NCBI RefSeq assembly: GCF_964340395.1
Contig: NC_135567.1
Coordinates: forward strand, 3,441,609-3,505,608
Direction of reading: 5' to 3'
Length of the DNA stretch: 64,000 nt
Origin: Glandiceps talaboti
Taxonomy: Eukaryota > Hemichordata > Enteropneusta > Spengelidae
The position numbers were made by a program, and so were the translations under genes. Shown one piece after another: positions 1 to 12,540 of the stretch. Each line of letters begins with the position of its first letter. Position 1 is the stretch's first letter. Under the pieces are notes generated by a model. That model was not told where the DNA came from. It was given only the letters and a program-made list of their open reading frames with translations, and did no database searches.

Positions 1-3000
1 GGTCATGCGTACATCAGTCTACCCAGTCGCTGTCAAGGGGTCAGTAGATGGCAAAACGTATGCGGTTTGCAAAACCTTCCTTCAAGTCTTCATTTTGTTA
101 TCGTGGTCGTACAGCTGGACGCAAACACTCCAAACCTAAGTTTTCGATTCCAACTATTATTAGTAATCGTTGTCCTGGGTCAAAAGATCTGAGGTGCGGA
201 ACAGGCTACTACGGCAAATTCCTATCTCCATTGATGCTACTTATGTTGAGTCGCTGCCTATTCGTACCATAATAACACCTAGGAGTGCACACCTTGTTCA
301 AAACAAACGTGACTCTGTTCTAGTGATAATTCCGAGAGTTTCTTCATGCTTCCAGAAATTACAACTAAATGCTGGTCTGGGGAATGTACGTTCTATTAAT
401 GGGGAAATCAGTGCTGTAATATCGACATTGTTGACTGGAAATTTGGACATCTTTAAAATAACCAGTACAGAAACTTGGCTCAAAAGTCAGGATGACCCAT
501 TTATTGCCGAGTTTCTCTCTTCGGTTAGCGGCTACACTATCTATCAGCAGCCTCATTCAAAGAGAAAAAGGGGGTGGAGTAACAGTGTTAGCCCATTCCA
601 ACCTTCCCGTCATTGAGAAGCGATCATCTTCGTTTCAATCTTTCGAAGCATTAGACATCATTTTTCAATCGTCGAGTCAATGTCTGCATTTAATTGTCGT
701 CTACCATCCTCCAAAATCAACAAAGAATAAAGTTACCATCGGCGAGTTTATTTCCGAATTCTCAACGCGCCTGGAAACAGCTGTACCATCGTCTGGCCAC
801 TTTCTATTCGCAAGTGACTTCAATTTTTTATTTTGTAGATACCGACTTACGGGATACAAAGAAGTTTGTCGACCTTTTGTATTCTATGGGTTTACAACAA
901 AATGTATCCGAACCTACAATAGCAAGGGCTATACTCTTGACTTGCTGATAACTTGATCGAATGATCAGTTCCTGCACTTTATCAGGGTCGACGTATCTCT
1001 AATCTGCGATCACAGTATCGTTATTTAGGTTTGAAAATTCAGTGACCACCAAATGGCAAGTTCAACATGTGGTGATGGTATTTCTGAACAATTGACAAGG
1101 CTGACTTGCATGACAAACTTGAGGTCAGCATCGTAGACTATAGCATTGCGGACTGTCCACCTGTCATGAACGCCGAATGCTTGTCAGAATTTTATCATGA
1201 AACTGTTAAGAAGGTATTAGATGCGATTGTCCCTATAACTGAAAAAGTCATCACCCAGAAAGTGCGTGGCCCATGGTTTTGTGAGGAACTATTGTCATTG
1301 ATCATGAGAAGAGAAGTGTGTAAATTCGAAAATAAGTGGCGCACATCGCAACTCGAAATCGATCGGCAAATCTTCTGTACTAAGCAGGTTGAATATTTCC
1401 GTCGTTGTGATGAAGTAAAGTCAGCTTTGCATCGGACTAGCATTAATGAAGGAGACAACAGAAGATTATGTAATATTATTACTGAGTTATCAAGTACCAA
1501 GGCATCCAATTCAAACGCATTTCAAAATGACATCCAAGTACCATCCAAATTCCTCAAATTCTTTGAAGTGAAGGTATCAAAGCTTCGTGTCGGACTTCTT
1601 GTTCAGTCAATAGTGATGATCAACTACCAAATCACATTTTCACTGAGTTTGAGTCTGTGTCAGTTAAAACGCTAGTAAAGCGGTTGTCTCCAAAATCATG
1701 ACTGTGAACTTGATATCCTTCCAAAAAACCTTGTAAAGAACTGTATAGACTCTCTTGCGCCTTTTTTAGCTCATTTATACAATATTTCACTTTCGTCTGG
1801 CACCGTCCCTAGCCATTCAAAATCATCAACCATTTATGCTTTGTTGAAGAAGCCTGATATTGACCACAATGTAGTGAAAAAAAAAATTATAGGCCCGTAT
1901 CCAATCTGTCTTTCTTGTTGAAAGTTCTTGAGAGAATTGTCGCGCAGCAGCTAAATGATCATCTCGCCAAGTTTTAGCTATACACCAAGTGTCAAAGCAC
2001 ATATCGAGTCAATCACAGTACTGAACCTGCGCTCCTCCGCATCCACAATGATATTATGCTTGCATTAAGTGACAAAAAAGATGTAATTCTCTCTCTAATG
2101 ACCTCGACTACATGATGTATGTTGACGACTCTGGAATCTATGTTATTTGCAATATGCCTGACGAAGTTGTAGCTGATGTAGAGGCATGCGTCGCCGATAT
2201 TCGTAGCTGGATGATGTCCAATATGTTGGTACTCAATGATGATAAAACTGAGGTTGTTCATTCCTCCTCACGCCTAGAATCAGATGTATCAGAGCTAACT
2301 AGCCTTAAGATTGGTAGGATTGATATCACTCCATCCTCTTCAGTTCAGAATCTAGGCGTGATTCTAAATAGCGATGTCTCCATGTCTAATTAAATTGGTC
2401 AGATATGTAGAAATGGTTATTTCGCGTTGCACATAATTGGAACGATTCGTCGACTTTTGGACAAAACAACTACAGAAAATATAATCGACGCATTTGTAAC
2501 GTCCCGCCTTGATTACTGTAATAGTCTCTTGTATGGAATAATTCAAATTCAAATTAACTGTTTACAGACTCTTCAAAATGCCGCTACGCGTCTTGTCAGA
2601 TCAGCCGAGAAGCTGTGTCTAATTCAACTGTGTGGCAACTTTAACAAACATACCGACAAAGAGCCTTCTCAGTTTGCCCACCTTCTTTGTGGAATGCACT
2701 ACCATTTGATATTTGTAGCGCTAAGACTGTTCACATGTCCAAAAGTGGATTGAAGACGCATCTTTTTAGACATTATTTAATTTGATGATTTCAAGTTGAG
2801 TTGCTAGGTTTCGCTGCAGGACAGTTTACTCTCTATTTTAATGTGATTTGTTTTAATCTACTTAATCTACTGGGTGTCTTCTGAAATTTTTATCGAAAGA
2901 ACTTTTAAACGACAAGGAATTTTAAAGTCATTTGTTGCCTTTCTTCTCTGACATTTTATTGTACATTTGTGTTAAATTATGTGGAATATAAAGCATTCTT

Positions 3001-3005
3001 AACTA
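1..3005 (+). mobile_element. Decayed CR1/L2-like LINE (endonuclease + reverse transcriptase)
   Basis: This is a non-LTR retrotransposon on the plus strand, broken by frameshifts and stops. Reading downstream, 385-950 encodes an apurinic-endonuclease-like start (NVRSINGEISAVI, then a TETWL motif), and 1106-1530 a linker like that of CR1/L2 elements (QVEYFRRCDEVKSALHRT). From 1905 to 2090 comes the start of the reverse transcriptase (LERIVAQQLNDHLAKF). The catalytic YVDD motif is at 2118-2129, followed by LDYCNSLLYG near 2505-2540 and a C-terminal tail near 2690-2780. The stretch between 'KKDVILSL' (about 2095) and YVDD is far too short, so much of the fingers/palm is deleted. 2790-3005 looks like 3' UTR. 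It enters the window already truncated. It cannot be active. The family is secure; the exact clade is less so. Confidence 0.85.
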
Positions 3006-3129
3006 CTGAAGATCATGACTGTGTGAATGAGATGGTCTGGTTGATTTTGTTGTACATTTGAAGTATTGTTCTGTTGGTAATTCAACTTTTCCAGTTTGTG
3101 CTTTATATGCCATGGTTAGCCTGGGAAAC

Positions 3130-4033
3130 TTTTACCTGTTTTCTAATAGTTCCCATTGAAGCTCCTTTAGCATTGCTGTACCACTGTCAGTTTTGGTGTA
3201 GCGTTGAAGAACAAAGCGGGCCTGTCTGTCTTTGAGCCATTTCAATGTCATGTTTGTCAGTAGTTGTATGCGGGTCACAGGTACAAGCATAATTTCTAGG
3301 ATGGGACGGACAAATGTTAAATATGACAAGTACATTATTTTGATGTCTTTTGGTGCGGATTTTAAGTTCCAGCGTATAAATTCTAATGTTCTGTTGGCAT
3401 ATAGCTACTATGCCGTTAATGTCATTTGATAGTCCAATTCCCGAATACGGATGATGTTTTACAGTTTCAAAGGGCATTCTCTTTGATATGATAGACGTGT
3501 ATACGGTTTGTGTTTGAGGATGCTGTGTATCAATTATGTAAAATTTAGATGAATTAAATTTATGTTCCACTTGTCAGTCCAAGAGACGAGAGAATGTAGA
3601 TCTTTTTGCAGCTGAAAAGGGTCGTTCAGATAGTTGATTTGCCTGTATAAACGGCAGTCATCTGCAGATTGTCGAAGATTTGTATCTTTGGAAATATTCG
3701 CAGATGTCATTTTGATAGAAAATGAAGAGAATAGGTCCTAATACGGTACCGTGTGAAACACCCGGGTCAACTACAATTAGTGTTGAAAGTTCTCCATCAA
3801 CATCAACACGTTATTGTCTGTGGTTATCGCATGTTTAGAAAGGATTCCATCCACTTTATACTTTTACCACGAATTCCGTAATATGCAATTTGTGTTGGTG
3901 TTGGTGTGGAATGAATCGAATGCTACCGGGTGGATGTCATTTTAGTCGGTATGTGGTCACTCATAATTTGTAGTAGACCTGTTATTAAAAAGATCCATGT
4001 GTCATTCGATGTAAGGTTCGGGTTTTGTTCCTT

Positions 4034-4096
<63 letters not shown>

Positions 4097-4866
4097 CTTT
4101 CTTAATAAAATCTATCTTGTTAACTTCATCCCTCATTTTGTAGAGATCGGCTTTATGGAATCCGTAAATTTTCCTTGGTTTTCTGCAGTTGAATGTTGCT
4201 TTAAGATCGATGAGTGCAGTTGGAATATCGTAGTCAATTATGCCTGGTATTACTAGGCATCTATTTACAAGTTCAGGTTTTGATGTGAACAGTAACTCTA
4301 AGATGTTAACGCCTCAAGTTGGTTTATTTACCGTTTGTTTTAGTGAAAGGTTTGCTGCTATTTGAAGTAGCTTGTTACACAGACCAGTTGTGTGACTTCC
4401 TTGATGAATTGACTGTGTTTCCCATATGATGTCACCAAGGTTAAAGTCGCCACCTAGTAGGACATTGCAAGATTGTTTTGCCATCTAGTAGGACATTACA
4501 AGATTGTTTTGTACCAGTTAGGTTTGACATAGCGGTTTCCAGTTGGTCCACTTTATCGATCTTGGTGTCTGGTGGTTTATAAAAGCAACCAACAAGGAAA
4601 GGTTTTGAACCAGTTATTTTAATTTCAACCTGCTATCAGTTTTGTTGATTTCCGGCTACGATCATGGATGTTTATGTCGCGATAAAGATGCCATCTCCAT
4701 GTATTGTCCTGTCTCTCCTGATGACATTGTAATCAGGGTAAAATATTTAACTTGTTTGTATAGAACTGCCAATTTTAGATTCCGTCCCCCATATGATGAT
4801 ATCAGTCTCTATTGATTCTGCCATAGCTGCAAAATATGCAGTTTACATTTGATGCTGTTACAGTTG
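3130..4866 (-). mobile_element. Decayed LINE, minus strand (endonuclease to RT C-terminus)
   Basis: Read on the minus strand from 4866 down. Endonuclease-type motifs come first: ESIETDIIIWGTESKIG near 4800, a DRTIHGDGIFIA stretch near 4700, PFLVGCFYKPPDTKID near 4550-4600 and GGDFNLGDIIWETQ near 4420-4460. RT motifs follow: QIAYYGIRGKSIKWMESFLN near 3840-3900, PGVSHGTVLGPILFIFYQND near 3720-3775 and a C-terminal SGTAMLKELQWELLENR at 3132-3190. Several frame changes separate these blocks, and a (TTTA)n microsatellite sits where part of the endonuclease-RT linker should be. It differs in sequence from the plus-strand copy at 1-3005, so it is another family in the Jockey/CR1 group. Confidence 0.85.
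4032..4096. repeat. (TTTA)n microsatellite
   Basis: About 16 nearly perfect TTTA units lie inside the minus-strand LINE, at the gap between its endonuclease and RT parts. Confidence 0.95.
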
Positions 4867-4867
4867 A

Positions 4868-5100
4868 CCACGGCTAAAAATCAACAGAGACGGTGCACAC
4901 ACTTCAAAAACCCTCTGGCCATAAGATTTATTAAAATTGTTAGAGTAAGAGTAGCTTTTCAGCAGAACAAAGATTTGGTGTTGAAACATAAAATGTATAC
5001 TATTGTACAGATTAAAATGGCAAAGGTTAATAAACGAGGAAAGAAATAACAACACGCATACTGGGAAAAAAATACACAATACATATAAAAATATACCTAG
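4868..5100 (-). mobile_element. Short duplicate of an L2-like LINE C-terminal segment
   Basis: About 115 bases (4880-4995) closely match 5245-5360 in the next element: both encode, on the minus strand, a stretch ending PSLL preceded by the NLCFAEKL-type segment of an L2-like C-terminus. The copy abuts the endonuclease start of the element at 3130-4866. That suggests one LINE copy was interrupted or rearranged by another. 5000-5100 has no recognisable content. Confidence 0.6.
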
Positions 5101-5109
5101 TAAAATCAT

Positions 5110-5815
5110 TCATATAGTATAGAAAACAACCAGTTAAGATCAACCACTTCCTATATTACTTGAAATGTTGTCTGAAAATATGTCTTTAAAACTAAGTTTT
5201 AAAATGTCAATGGTCTTTCTTATTTCAAATGGAAGCCAATTCAACAGAGAGGGTGCTTGCACTTGAAAAGCCATCTGACCCTAAGATTTTTTAAAATTGC
5301 CATGTGGTAGGACTATGAGTAGCTTTTCAGCAAAACAAAGATTTGGTGTTGAAACATATATACTAATTAAATCTGACTGGTATAATGGTGCCACATGGTT
5401 GATTATTTTGATAGTGATCAGTAGGATTTTGAAATTAATCCTGACCTCAACTGGAAGCCACTTTGAGTCAATGAGTACAGGAGTAATATGGTCAACACTA
5501 CGTGTATTGACGAGACAGGATGCAGCATTCTAAAGTGATTGCACACAATATACCTGGGATTTTGAAATTCCATACAATAGGCCATTGCTGTAATCGAGCC
5601 AGGAAGTCACAAATATATGTATTAATTTCTCTATACAGGCTTTGTCTAACAGTTTGCAAATTTTTCCATTCTTGTATAATGAAAAGTAAACATTCTTGCA
5701 AATACACGCTACGATACGATATATTTTATTACCCGACCAAAAAGAGAAGAGAAAAATGACATCACAAATGTAAATACAAAGAAGCAAACAATCAGATTGG
5801 ATAACAGGAATCACA
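5110..5815 (-). mobile_element. L2/CR1-like LINE C-terminal fragment
   Basis: On the minus strand, 5530-5814 reads through the conserved tail of L2/CR1 polymerases: KICKLLDKACIEKLIHIFVT, then SWLDYSNGLLYGISKSQVYC. Below 5530 the frame shifts and continues through 'DHITPVLIDSKWLPVEVRI' near 5430-5490 and 'SLLNWLPFEIRKT' near 5210-5250. Only the last third of the protein is present, typical of 5' truncation. Internal stops and shifts show it is dead. Confidence 0.8.
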
Positions 5816-6289
5816 AAATAGCAATGCTAATCGTGTCTGACCCCTGGAAACAGTAAATAATGGTACAAGTTTAGGATGCAAATAAAAATAGAAAAAGTAG
5901 CTCTACCCTTGTTTCCCCCCCCCCCCCCCATCTATCTCTGAGCGGCAAAATACAAGGAAGGCATATATTACATTAAACTTTACACTGTTATATGGTATAC
6001 TCTTTCAATAAATATTTATGTAATGATGCTATGAACCGCTATCTTCACAGTTTATTTCTGGTACCGTATTGTATTGAATTCCATGTAATTGCACCTGTGC
6101 ATGTCATTGATTGTTTACCATAATATGTTTCAACATGTACAGAAGGTACACATAAATTATCCTGGTATTTTTGTATTGCAGTCATAGTTTAATTAACACA
6201 TTGCAGTATTCATCAATAGAGTGTGGTACATTTTTGTGCAGCAAATCACAAACAAAGGTACTGACCAAACACCTATGCATCTTATCTAC
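5816..6289. other. No gene seen; contains a C homopolymer
   Basis: AT-rich sequence with a run of about 15 C at 5915-5929. I see no coding or repeat match to the rest of the window. Confidence 0.4.
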
Positions 6290-7440
6290 ATCGAGAATCT
6301 AGCTAATTATGACATCCTCTAATGGAGCTGTATACAATGTGAATAGCATTGGACCTACAACTGATCCTTTTGGGACACAGTACTTTAAATGTGACATACA
6401 AGATGTTGCAGACATCATGTTGATGGCGATTGGGAATGTATGATTTAAATCGAGCTAGAGCTGTTCCGATGACAAAACGAAATTCCAGTCTATGTAACAA
6501 CATTTCATGGTCGATTCTATCAAATGCTGCTGATATATCCAACATGATAAGACCGACAGCCTTCTTATTATTTCAATCGGCAGCTCATTGTTGCATTCGT
6601 CGAACTGGGCACCCAGCTAGTTCCGAAGCATCGAGACCTTGGTTTCGAAGTACTTGACAGGGATGCCACATGGAATATTATTGGTTGTAATGCCTTGGTA
6701 CAAGACAGCTCAGAAACGATGTTAAATAACTTTTTGTTGTCTGCTTCCTCAATTCGAGTCCGATGATAAGTTGACTTCGCTTTATCGTACAGACGGAAGT
6801 ATTCAAGTCTTTTGGTTAGAAAAAAAATAGCGATAGATTTCAAATTACGAAATATGCCATTTAGGTTCAAACTTACGCATATCTTTCCGCAACACTATGA
6901 GTTCGTCGCAAAACCACAAGGCCAACACTATAGAGTGCAGAATATCAGTGATCTTTAGATGGCAAACTAACTACAGTAAGTCACACAAGTTTACTGCTTG
7001 TTGGACATGGAACATTAGAGTGCAGAATGCCAGTGATATTTACCGTATCACGTGAATCAGTCTTCAACATAAAAATCGAAGTCAACTGAAAACAGAACAT
7101 TTTGGTAGATGATAGATCACAATAACATGCAGGGACTGACTTGATGATCGGAAAGTTATATCTAGTGACTCAAATAAATGGGAGGTTTTCAATGGCGCGG
7201 AGATTCAAACGGGTTAGTATAGCTCTTTAATCATCCATTCAAATAGAACAACAATAGTGATGGACAATGTTGCCACTGTCAGATTTTCGACAAACAGTTT
7301 TGACGCGAGAGCAGCAATCTTCCCATTGACAGAACAGGCATTCAACAGGGTAGCATTCAAATGCAATTTCTGGAAACAAGTTGAGATCCTTGGGATTTTC
7401 AGTAAATACAGTCATGTTGTCTTTCTTTTAAGGGTGTAAT
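6290..7440 (-). mobile_element. Decayed CR1/L2-like LINE, minus strand
   Basis: On the minus strand, about 7390-7260 encodes an endonuclease N-terminus (LNACSVNGKIAAL) parallel to the NVRSINGEISAVI of the copy at 385. 6870-6700 encodes the linker (RLEYFRLYDKAKSTYHRT), clearly homologous to the linker of the plus-strand copy at 1106-1530. 6545-6303 encodes the early RT (MLDISAAFDRIDHEMLLHRL, then a frameshifted VLCPKRISC equivalent of the PKGSVVGP motif). The endonuclease middle (about 6890-7200) is not recognisable and the RT after the GP motif is missing. It is the same family as the element at 1-3005, in opposite orientation. Confidence 0.8.
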
Positions 7441-7489
7441 CACAGTTTATATAGCATTAAGTCAATATAAATTACTTCATTACTCATGT

Positions 7490-7690
7490 GGAGTCATGAT
7501 GGGTGAATAGCGTGACCGGCTTGGAATCTACAGGTTGCAGGTTCGAGCCCCGTCGCTGCCTGCTGTTTGTTTCTGAGTGGCTAAAGTCCTTGGGCAAGAT
7601 TTGAACCACGACTGTGCCTCAGTCAACCCAGCTGTATAACTGGGGACCTGGTAGGAAAGCGCTATATAAGAAACCAACATTATTATTAAC
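7490..7690 (+). mobile_element. tRNA-derived SINE
   Basis: A pol III B box (GGTTCGAGCCC) lies at 7540-7550, with an A-box-like GGGTGAATAGCGTGACCGG about 35 bases upstream, as in tRNA-headed SINEs. The body holds words common in metazoan SINE tails (GTCCTTGGGCAAGA, then CTCAGTCAACCCAGCTG) and ends with AGCGCTATATAAG and an ATTATTATTA tail. About 200 bp is a normal SINE length. I saw no second copy in the window. Confidence 0.8.
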
Positions 7691-9490
7691 AATTTGAATT
7701 TGCTGCAGTGTCCAACCCATATATGAAGCTGAATGACTTCGAAGTTCGCTGACTGCTAATAATTGTTTGAATCGAAAATATTGGATTGTGATGTCTGTTT
7801 CCAGCTTTTATGTCCAACCACGCGGTTTTAAAGAAAAACTAAGGGACTGTCTTGGATAGCATATCATTCATTCTGTTAGCCACACGTACCCCCAAGACAT
7901 TGAAGTTGGCTAAATGACAAAGACCGGGAGGATGTATTGATTCTGGTGCTACAACACATATACTCAGAAGGGCTCTGCGAAATTACTAACTCAGCAGAGG
8001 AATAAAACCCTGCTACAGTTCACAGGCCGGTTCTAGGTATCGCAATAAAGCAATCAGTAGAAATACACATGTGCAGCTTAAAGTCTTTTTTAAAACTGGG
8101 AGCACGCTCAACAGGTAGGCAGCCGATCAACAGCGCCATCTATGGCATCTTGCTTTGTTGTTCGATGCCGGCCAATTCATATGACAATGTTTATTCTTAT
8201 GATATGAGACTTTATATTTATTCATATTTCTGTTTGGATATTAGGGGTAAATATTGTGATGTACTTTAGCTGACCTCATTTGTTTGATTTTTATTTATTT
8301 ATTTTAATTCCACTTTGTGTGGGTGGTTTTATCATTTCTTATTCTCGTAAAACAATCACGTGTACAAGAACTTTGCATTTCCCAATAATACAATTCATTT
8401 TTAGAATAAACTTAGGATTATTTGGTTTCCATGGACTTAGTGAGAATTTCAACCGCTTTGAAGTTTCGTCATTCAATTTATGGTAGTATTTTCAGTAAAA
8501 TGAAACATTTGAATTTGATATTTCATAGCCTTCTTGACATAGCTAATCATTTGTCTCGCACAGATGAATGCTCTATGTAAAATCATGTTATACCAAGCAA
8601 ACCGTTACATTTAAATTTTAGTCAGTACTTAAATGTCTGATTGCGGGCTAAATCAGAGGTCAATTACAATGTCGATATTTTTCTGATTCAATTCTTACAA
8701 TAGTATTATTATTAACAGAGCAGACAGATAAATTAAAGAAACTAAACACCCCTTTTAACACTAATATGGTTTGAAAGTATCATTTCAGTCTATCACATGT
8801 TTGTGTAAATTTATGACACTGATGATGACAGGAGTAAATAAAAGAATGATATGAAAGATATTGGCAGTTTAATTTGGTGACAAGAATGGTGAAATGAATA
8901 GGAATCACATAATATCTTCATGTCCTAGTGAACCTTCAATATAAGTAAACTCAGCTTATAATACCAAAGTGTATGAGAAAATTGTGTTTCTTCAAGTTCT
9001 AATAAGTTGACTTGATATCAGTACGGTGTATGAGAACAATATGTACACATCAGTATTCACCGGTATCAGTAATATCGGACTGACTTTTGTAACATTGTTG
9101 GTTAGATGCATAAATATCATTATACCGTAAGGTTGATATTTCATGCAAGATGTGGTGGCTAATATTTATTGTCTTGATTTTTCCGTTAGGTAATAGCAAC
9201 ACAGAAATGTGAGTTACCTTTGATGATATTAAAGGGTACATTGGACAGTAGCCTATATGTAATTTGGTATTTCAAAGCCTTGTCAAATACACGTTACTTG
9301 CATGGGAGAGATTGGGAAAATGTTATACGTTGTTTATGCTAATTATTCAAATTTGTAATTTATATAGACCTTTTGATGTACTTTACATGTAAGGGGGATT
9401 TGATGATGATGACAAACATGCTAAATTCATTTCCTACTGTAATGTAAATGAAAGGAAATATAGCCTGCAAATATTTGTATTAAATTTGAA
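7691..9490. other. Unassigned AT-rich stretch
   Basis: About 1.8 kb with only short, uninformative reading frames (the longest are two of about 65 aa near 8069-8486). No domain motif, splice pair or match to other repeats in the window was recognised. Confidence 0.4.
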
Positions 9491-9719
9491 TATGCTGGTT
9501 ATAGTTTTACATAATATACATATTAATATGCTGATTATAGTTTTACATAATATACATATTAATTATGCTGATTATACTTTTACATAATATACATATTATT
9601 ATGCTGATTATAGTTTTACATCATTTACACATTAATTATGCTGATTATACTTTTACATATTTTACATATTAATTATGCTAATTATACTTTTACATATTTT
9701 ACATATTAATTATGCTGAT
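9491..9719. repeat. 37-bp AT-rich tandem repeat, about 6 copies
   Basis: The unit begins TATGCTGATTATAGTTTTAC and continues to ACATATTAAT. Six copies follow each other with a few substitutions, the last two sharing TACATATTTTACATATT. It is non-coding. Confidence 0.9.
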
Positions 9720-10400
9720 GAGTAAACACATATCACTCATTAGTTTTTTGATGACGATGAAAAATTATAAAGGTAGTTTTCTATTTCAATACTTAAACTG
9801 ATAGAAGTATAACATGCCTTGGTGTTTTTGAAATGATTCATATGTATACACTTCTTGTTATTCATATGAATTAAACTACTAAAACACACCAACTGAGTTA
9901 TTAAGCATGTGAAAATGATGTAGTAGATGTATAATAATATAACCATCAAAAGATGGTCCTAGTATGCTTTATCAGCCTTAGACTTATCCATAGACATATT
10001 ACATATTACATATATCTTTGTTACCGCCCTTAGACCTACATTTGTATCCATAGACATATAACATGCCAGGTTTATTTAGAAAAAACAGCATGTTATGAAT
10101 ATGATATTTCCGCTAATTACGGTTGATATTTCCGCTAATTATGGTATTCACTAGAAAAACCTCACTTTTAATATGTTTCATCACTTCGACTTTTCTTGAC
10201 TTTTGATATGTTGTTCAGCTTAAAATTCTGAGTAAGATGCATTAGAAATAATTTATGTGGCAATTATGTCCGGGTCAAACCTTATTTTGATTGGACTAAA
10301 CTCTCAAGAATAGATGTGATATCATCGTTACCAGGGAGGAGGACAAGATACTTGAGCTAGAGGAACTTGACAAAGTGATATTGACAAAGTGATATTATTA
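9720..10400. other. Unassigned AT-rich stretch with a short direct repeat
   Basis: No gene seen. A direct repeat of about 19 bp (GATATTTCCGCTAATTA) occurs twice between 10104 and 10143, and two related words containing CCATAGACATAT lie at 9985-10060. Confidence 0.4.
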
Positions 10401-10870
10401 CAAGGCAACCTAAATGGTATTAAAGCAATGTCTCAATGAGGAAAACCCTCATTTTCAAAATAGAAACAACTACGACCAGCCTCATAACAAATACATGGTC
10501 ATGATACCAAATGCGAAGGGCATCCCGAGAAACTGTGTCGGATCAACAGGAAATATAACAACTCTGAGTCAGTGGCACTCAAACAGCAAACAACTCTACA
10601 ACAACGCTTTAATGTCACACAAGGAAAATAGAACATCGGAACATTAAACCAGGGTGATGAAATAAGGTACCGTCTAAGGACTGTCATCAAATGTATATAG
10701 GAGAATCAGGACGACAATTCAAAACAGGGATCGAGGAACATCACAAATATTGGAGGGACAATACTATAGCATTCGCTAACAATTTTCCCAAAATACAATA
10801 GCAAACAACATCAAATGCAACCAACCAATCAACAGAGACAGGGATGTTGAACTATTGACATCTACAGTCA
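10400..10870 (+). mobile_element. Penelope-like element C-terminal fragment (GIY-YIG)
   Basis: Penelope-like elements carry an RT followed by a connector and a GIY-YIG nuclease. Here the plus strand reads IPNAKGI near 10505 (the 'P..KGIS' connector word) and, after frame changes, CHQMYIGESGRQFKTGIEEH at about 10680-10742, the classic YIGE.GR..K.R..EH GIY-YIG core. Near 10815 'NQPINRDRDVELL' resembles the usual end of these proteins. Stops and shifts separate the blocks, so it is a relic. No RT part is adjacent; a Penelope-like RT lies separately at about 20.3-21.4 kb. Confidence 0.7.
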
Positions 10871-11079
10871 TACCGCCACCTAGTGGTCAGTTGTGACTAT
10901 GAAATTTGTCATTATGATGAGGATCGTCGGCCAAAAAAGATACAAATCATTGACCTTCTTGTGTGTCATACCCTGTGCAAGTATTTTTGATCTACTAAGT
11001 TGATAACCAGTTTTGGTCAATCCAGTTTAGAATTTTGTATCGCACTTTCACTATATTATGGTGGCTCACAAAAAACAAG

Positions 11080-11440
11080 ACCAAACAAAAATTAATAACA
11101 CAAAAACTTTAATTTTCAACACAAAAACTTACAAAATTTAATCAAAACTTTAATTTCGACAACAAAACATTCCTTTCCATACACGCATTTTAATTTGAAA
11201 CTGTGAAACTGTGAACATGCAAAACTCAATAGGGAAACACCACAAAGTAAATCTGTGGACACACAAACTTAATTTAAAAATAACGCAAAAAATCAACCTT
11301 GGAAAGCAAAAATCTCAATTTGAAAACAACACGAACTTAACCTGTGGTAGCACAAAACTCAATTTGAAAACAACATATTCTTAATCTGCGGACGTGTAAA
11401 AACTAAACAAGGACAACGACAAAACATAAAAAACTCACGG
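11080..11440. repeat. A-rich imperfect repeat
   Basis: CA/AA-rich DNA where phrases such as CACAAAACTCAATTTGAAAA and AACTTAATCTGTGG recur in degenerate units of roughly 60 bp. No coding potential seen. Confidence 0.5.
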
Positions 11441-11779
11441 CAAATTAAAAACCAATGGTAGAAGTAGAATCTGGTGGCGAAAATGCAACATGTACAAATG
11501 GCGTCACATGGGTGTTTATTATTGGTGCACAACGGTTGTGTGAATTTTCTTTAATATCAAGATAAAGACTACAGTTTGGTGAGGGTGAACAAATGTGATG
11601 GTCATGAAAAATGATAATTGTTAGTTAATTCATGTTGTCCTTCCAGGTTTCAATTAAGCTGATGTGATAGACTCTATCACAAAATGAGACACACAAATGC
11701 TTCTATTAAACGTCTAAAATGCTAACACATCGTCTGGCTAAACTTACATGTTTTATAATACATGCATGCATACATCAAT

Positions 11780-11988
11780 TTCATTCCACCCACCCACCGA
11801 CCCATCCATCCATTCATACATACATACATACGTACATACATACATACATACATACATACATACATACATACATACATACATACATAATATTGCATGCATG
11901 CAAGCATCATATGCCCATGAATGAATGAATGAATGAATGAATGAATGAATGAATGAATACATAAGTAAATAAATAACTAAATAAAAAA

Positions 11989-12027
<39 letters not shown>

Positions 12028-12030
12028 ATA
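11780..12030. repeat. Cluster of tetranucleotide microsatellites
   Basis: Successive tracts: (CCCA/CCAT)n at about 11788-11812, (CATA)n at 11817-11886, (GAAT)n at 11919-11958 and (AAAT)n at about 11980-12029. Reading frames here are translations of the microsatellite and are not genes. 12031-12540 shows no recognisable feature. Confidence 0.95.
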
Positions 12031-12540
12031 CAATGGAAGTTTATGAGCACCCATCCTTTCTTTGAAATGAAAACAATATAAACAAACTAAAAAATACTTA
12101 AGTCTGCGATATCTATTGGACAAAGGTAACTACAATGTATCTTGCATCTCTAAAAAATAAAATATGTACAACTCTTTAATCCAAACATCCTATCGCCTGA
12201 CATTAATACAAATAAAAGAAAGGTTAAAATCCATTCCTTGCTATGTTGATACTTGCCATTGGTGAACCTTATATAACATCATTTTATGAGCCCTACTCTA
12301 AATGTAATATAAAGGTAAAGTTGTAAAGGTTAATGTCACTCCAGGAAATATATATATTGTTATCAACTAGTTACTGGCAAATTACTTTATGATTTCAAGT
12401 CATATAAATATATATGTTCAACTAATACTCATGTATGTCTGCTAAGTCTAATAATGCTACATGCAGATCAATTCATGAATATTCATTGTTAAAGTAATAC
12501 ATATGTATGTATGCCCAGTCCCATGATGCAACACTGTGAA

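Noticed and set aside
11719-11962. Three overlapping 62-69 aa frames
   Set aside because: Products of CATA/GAAT microsatellites, with simple repetitive composition on both strands.
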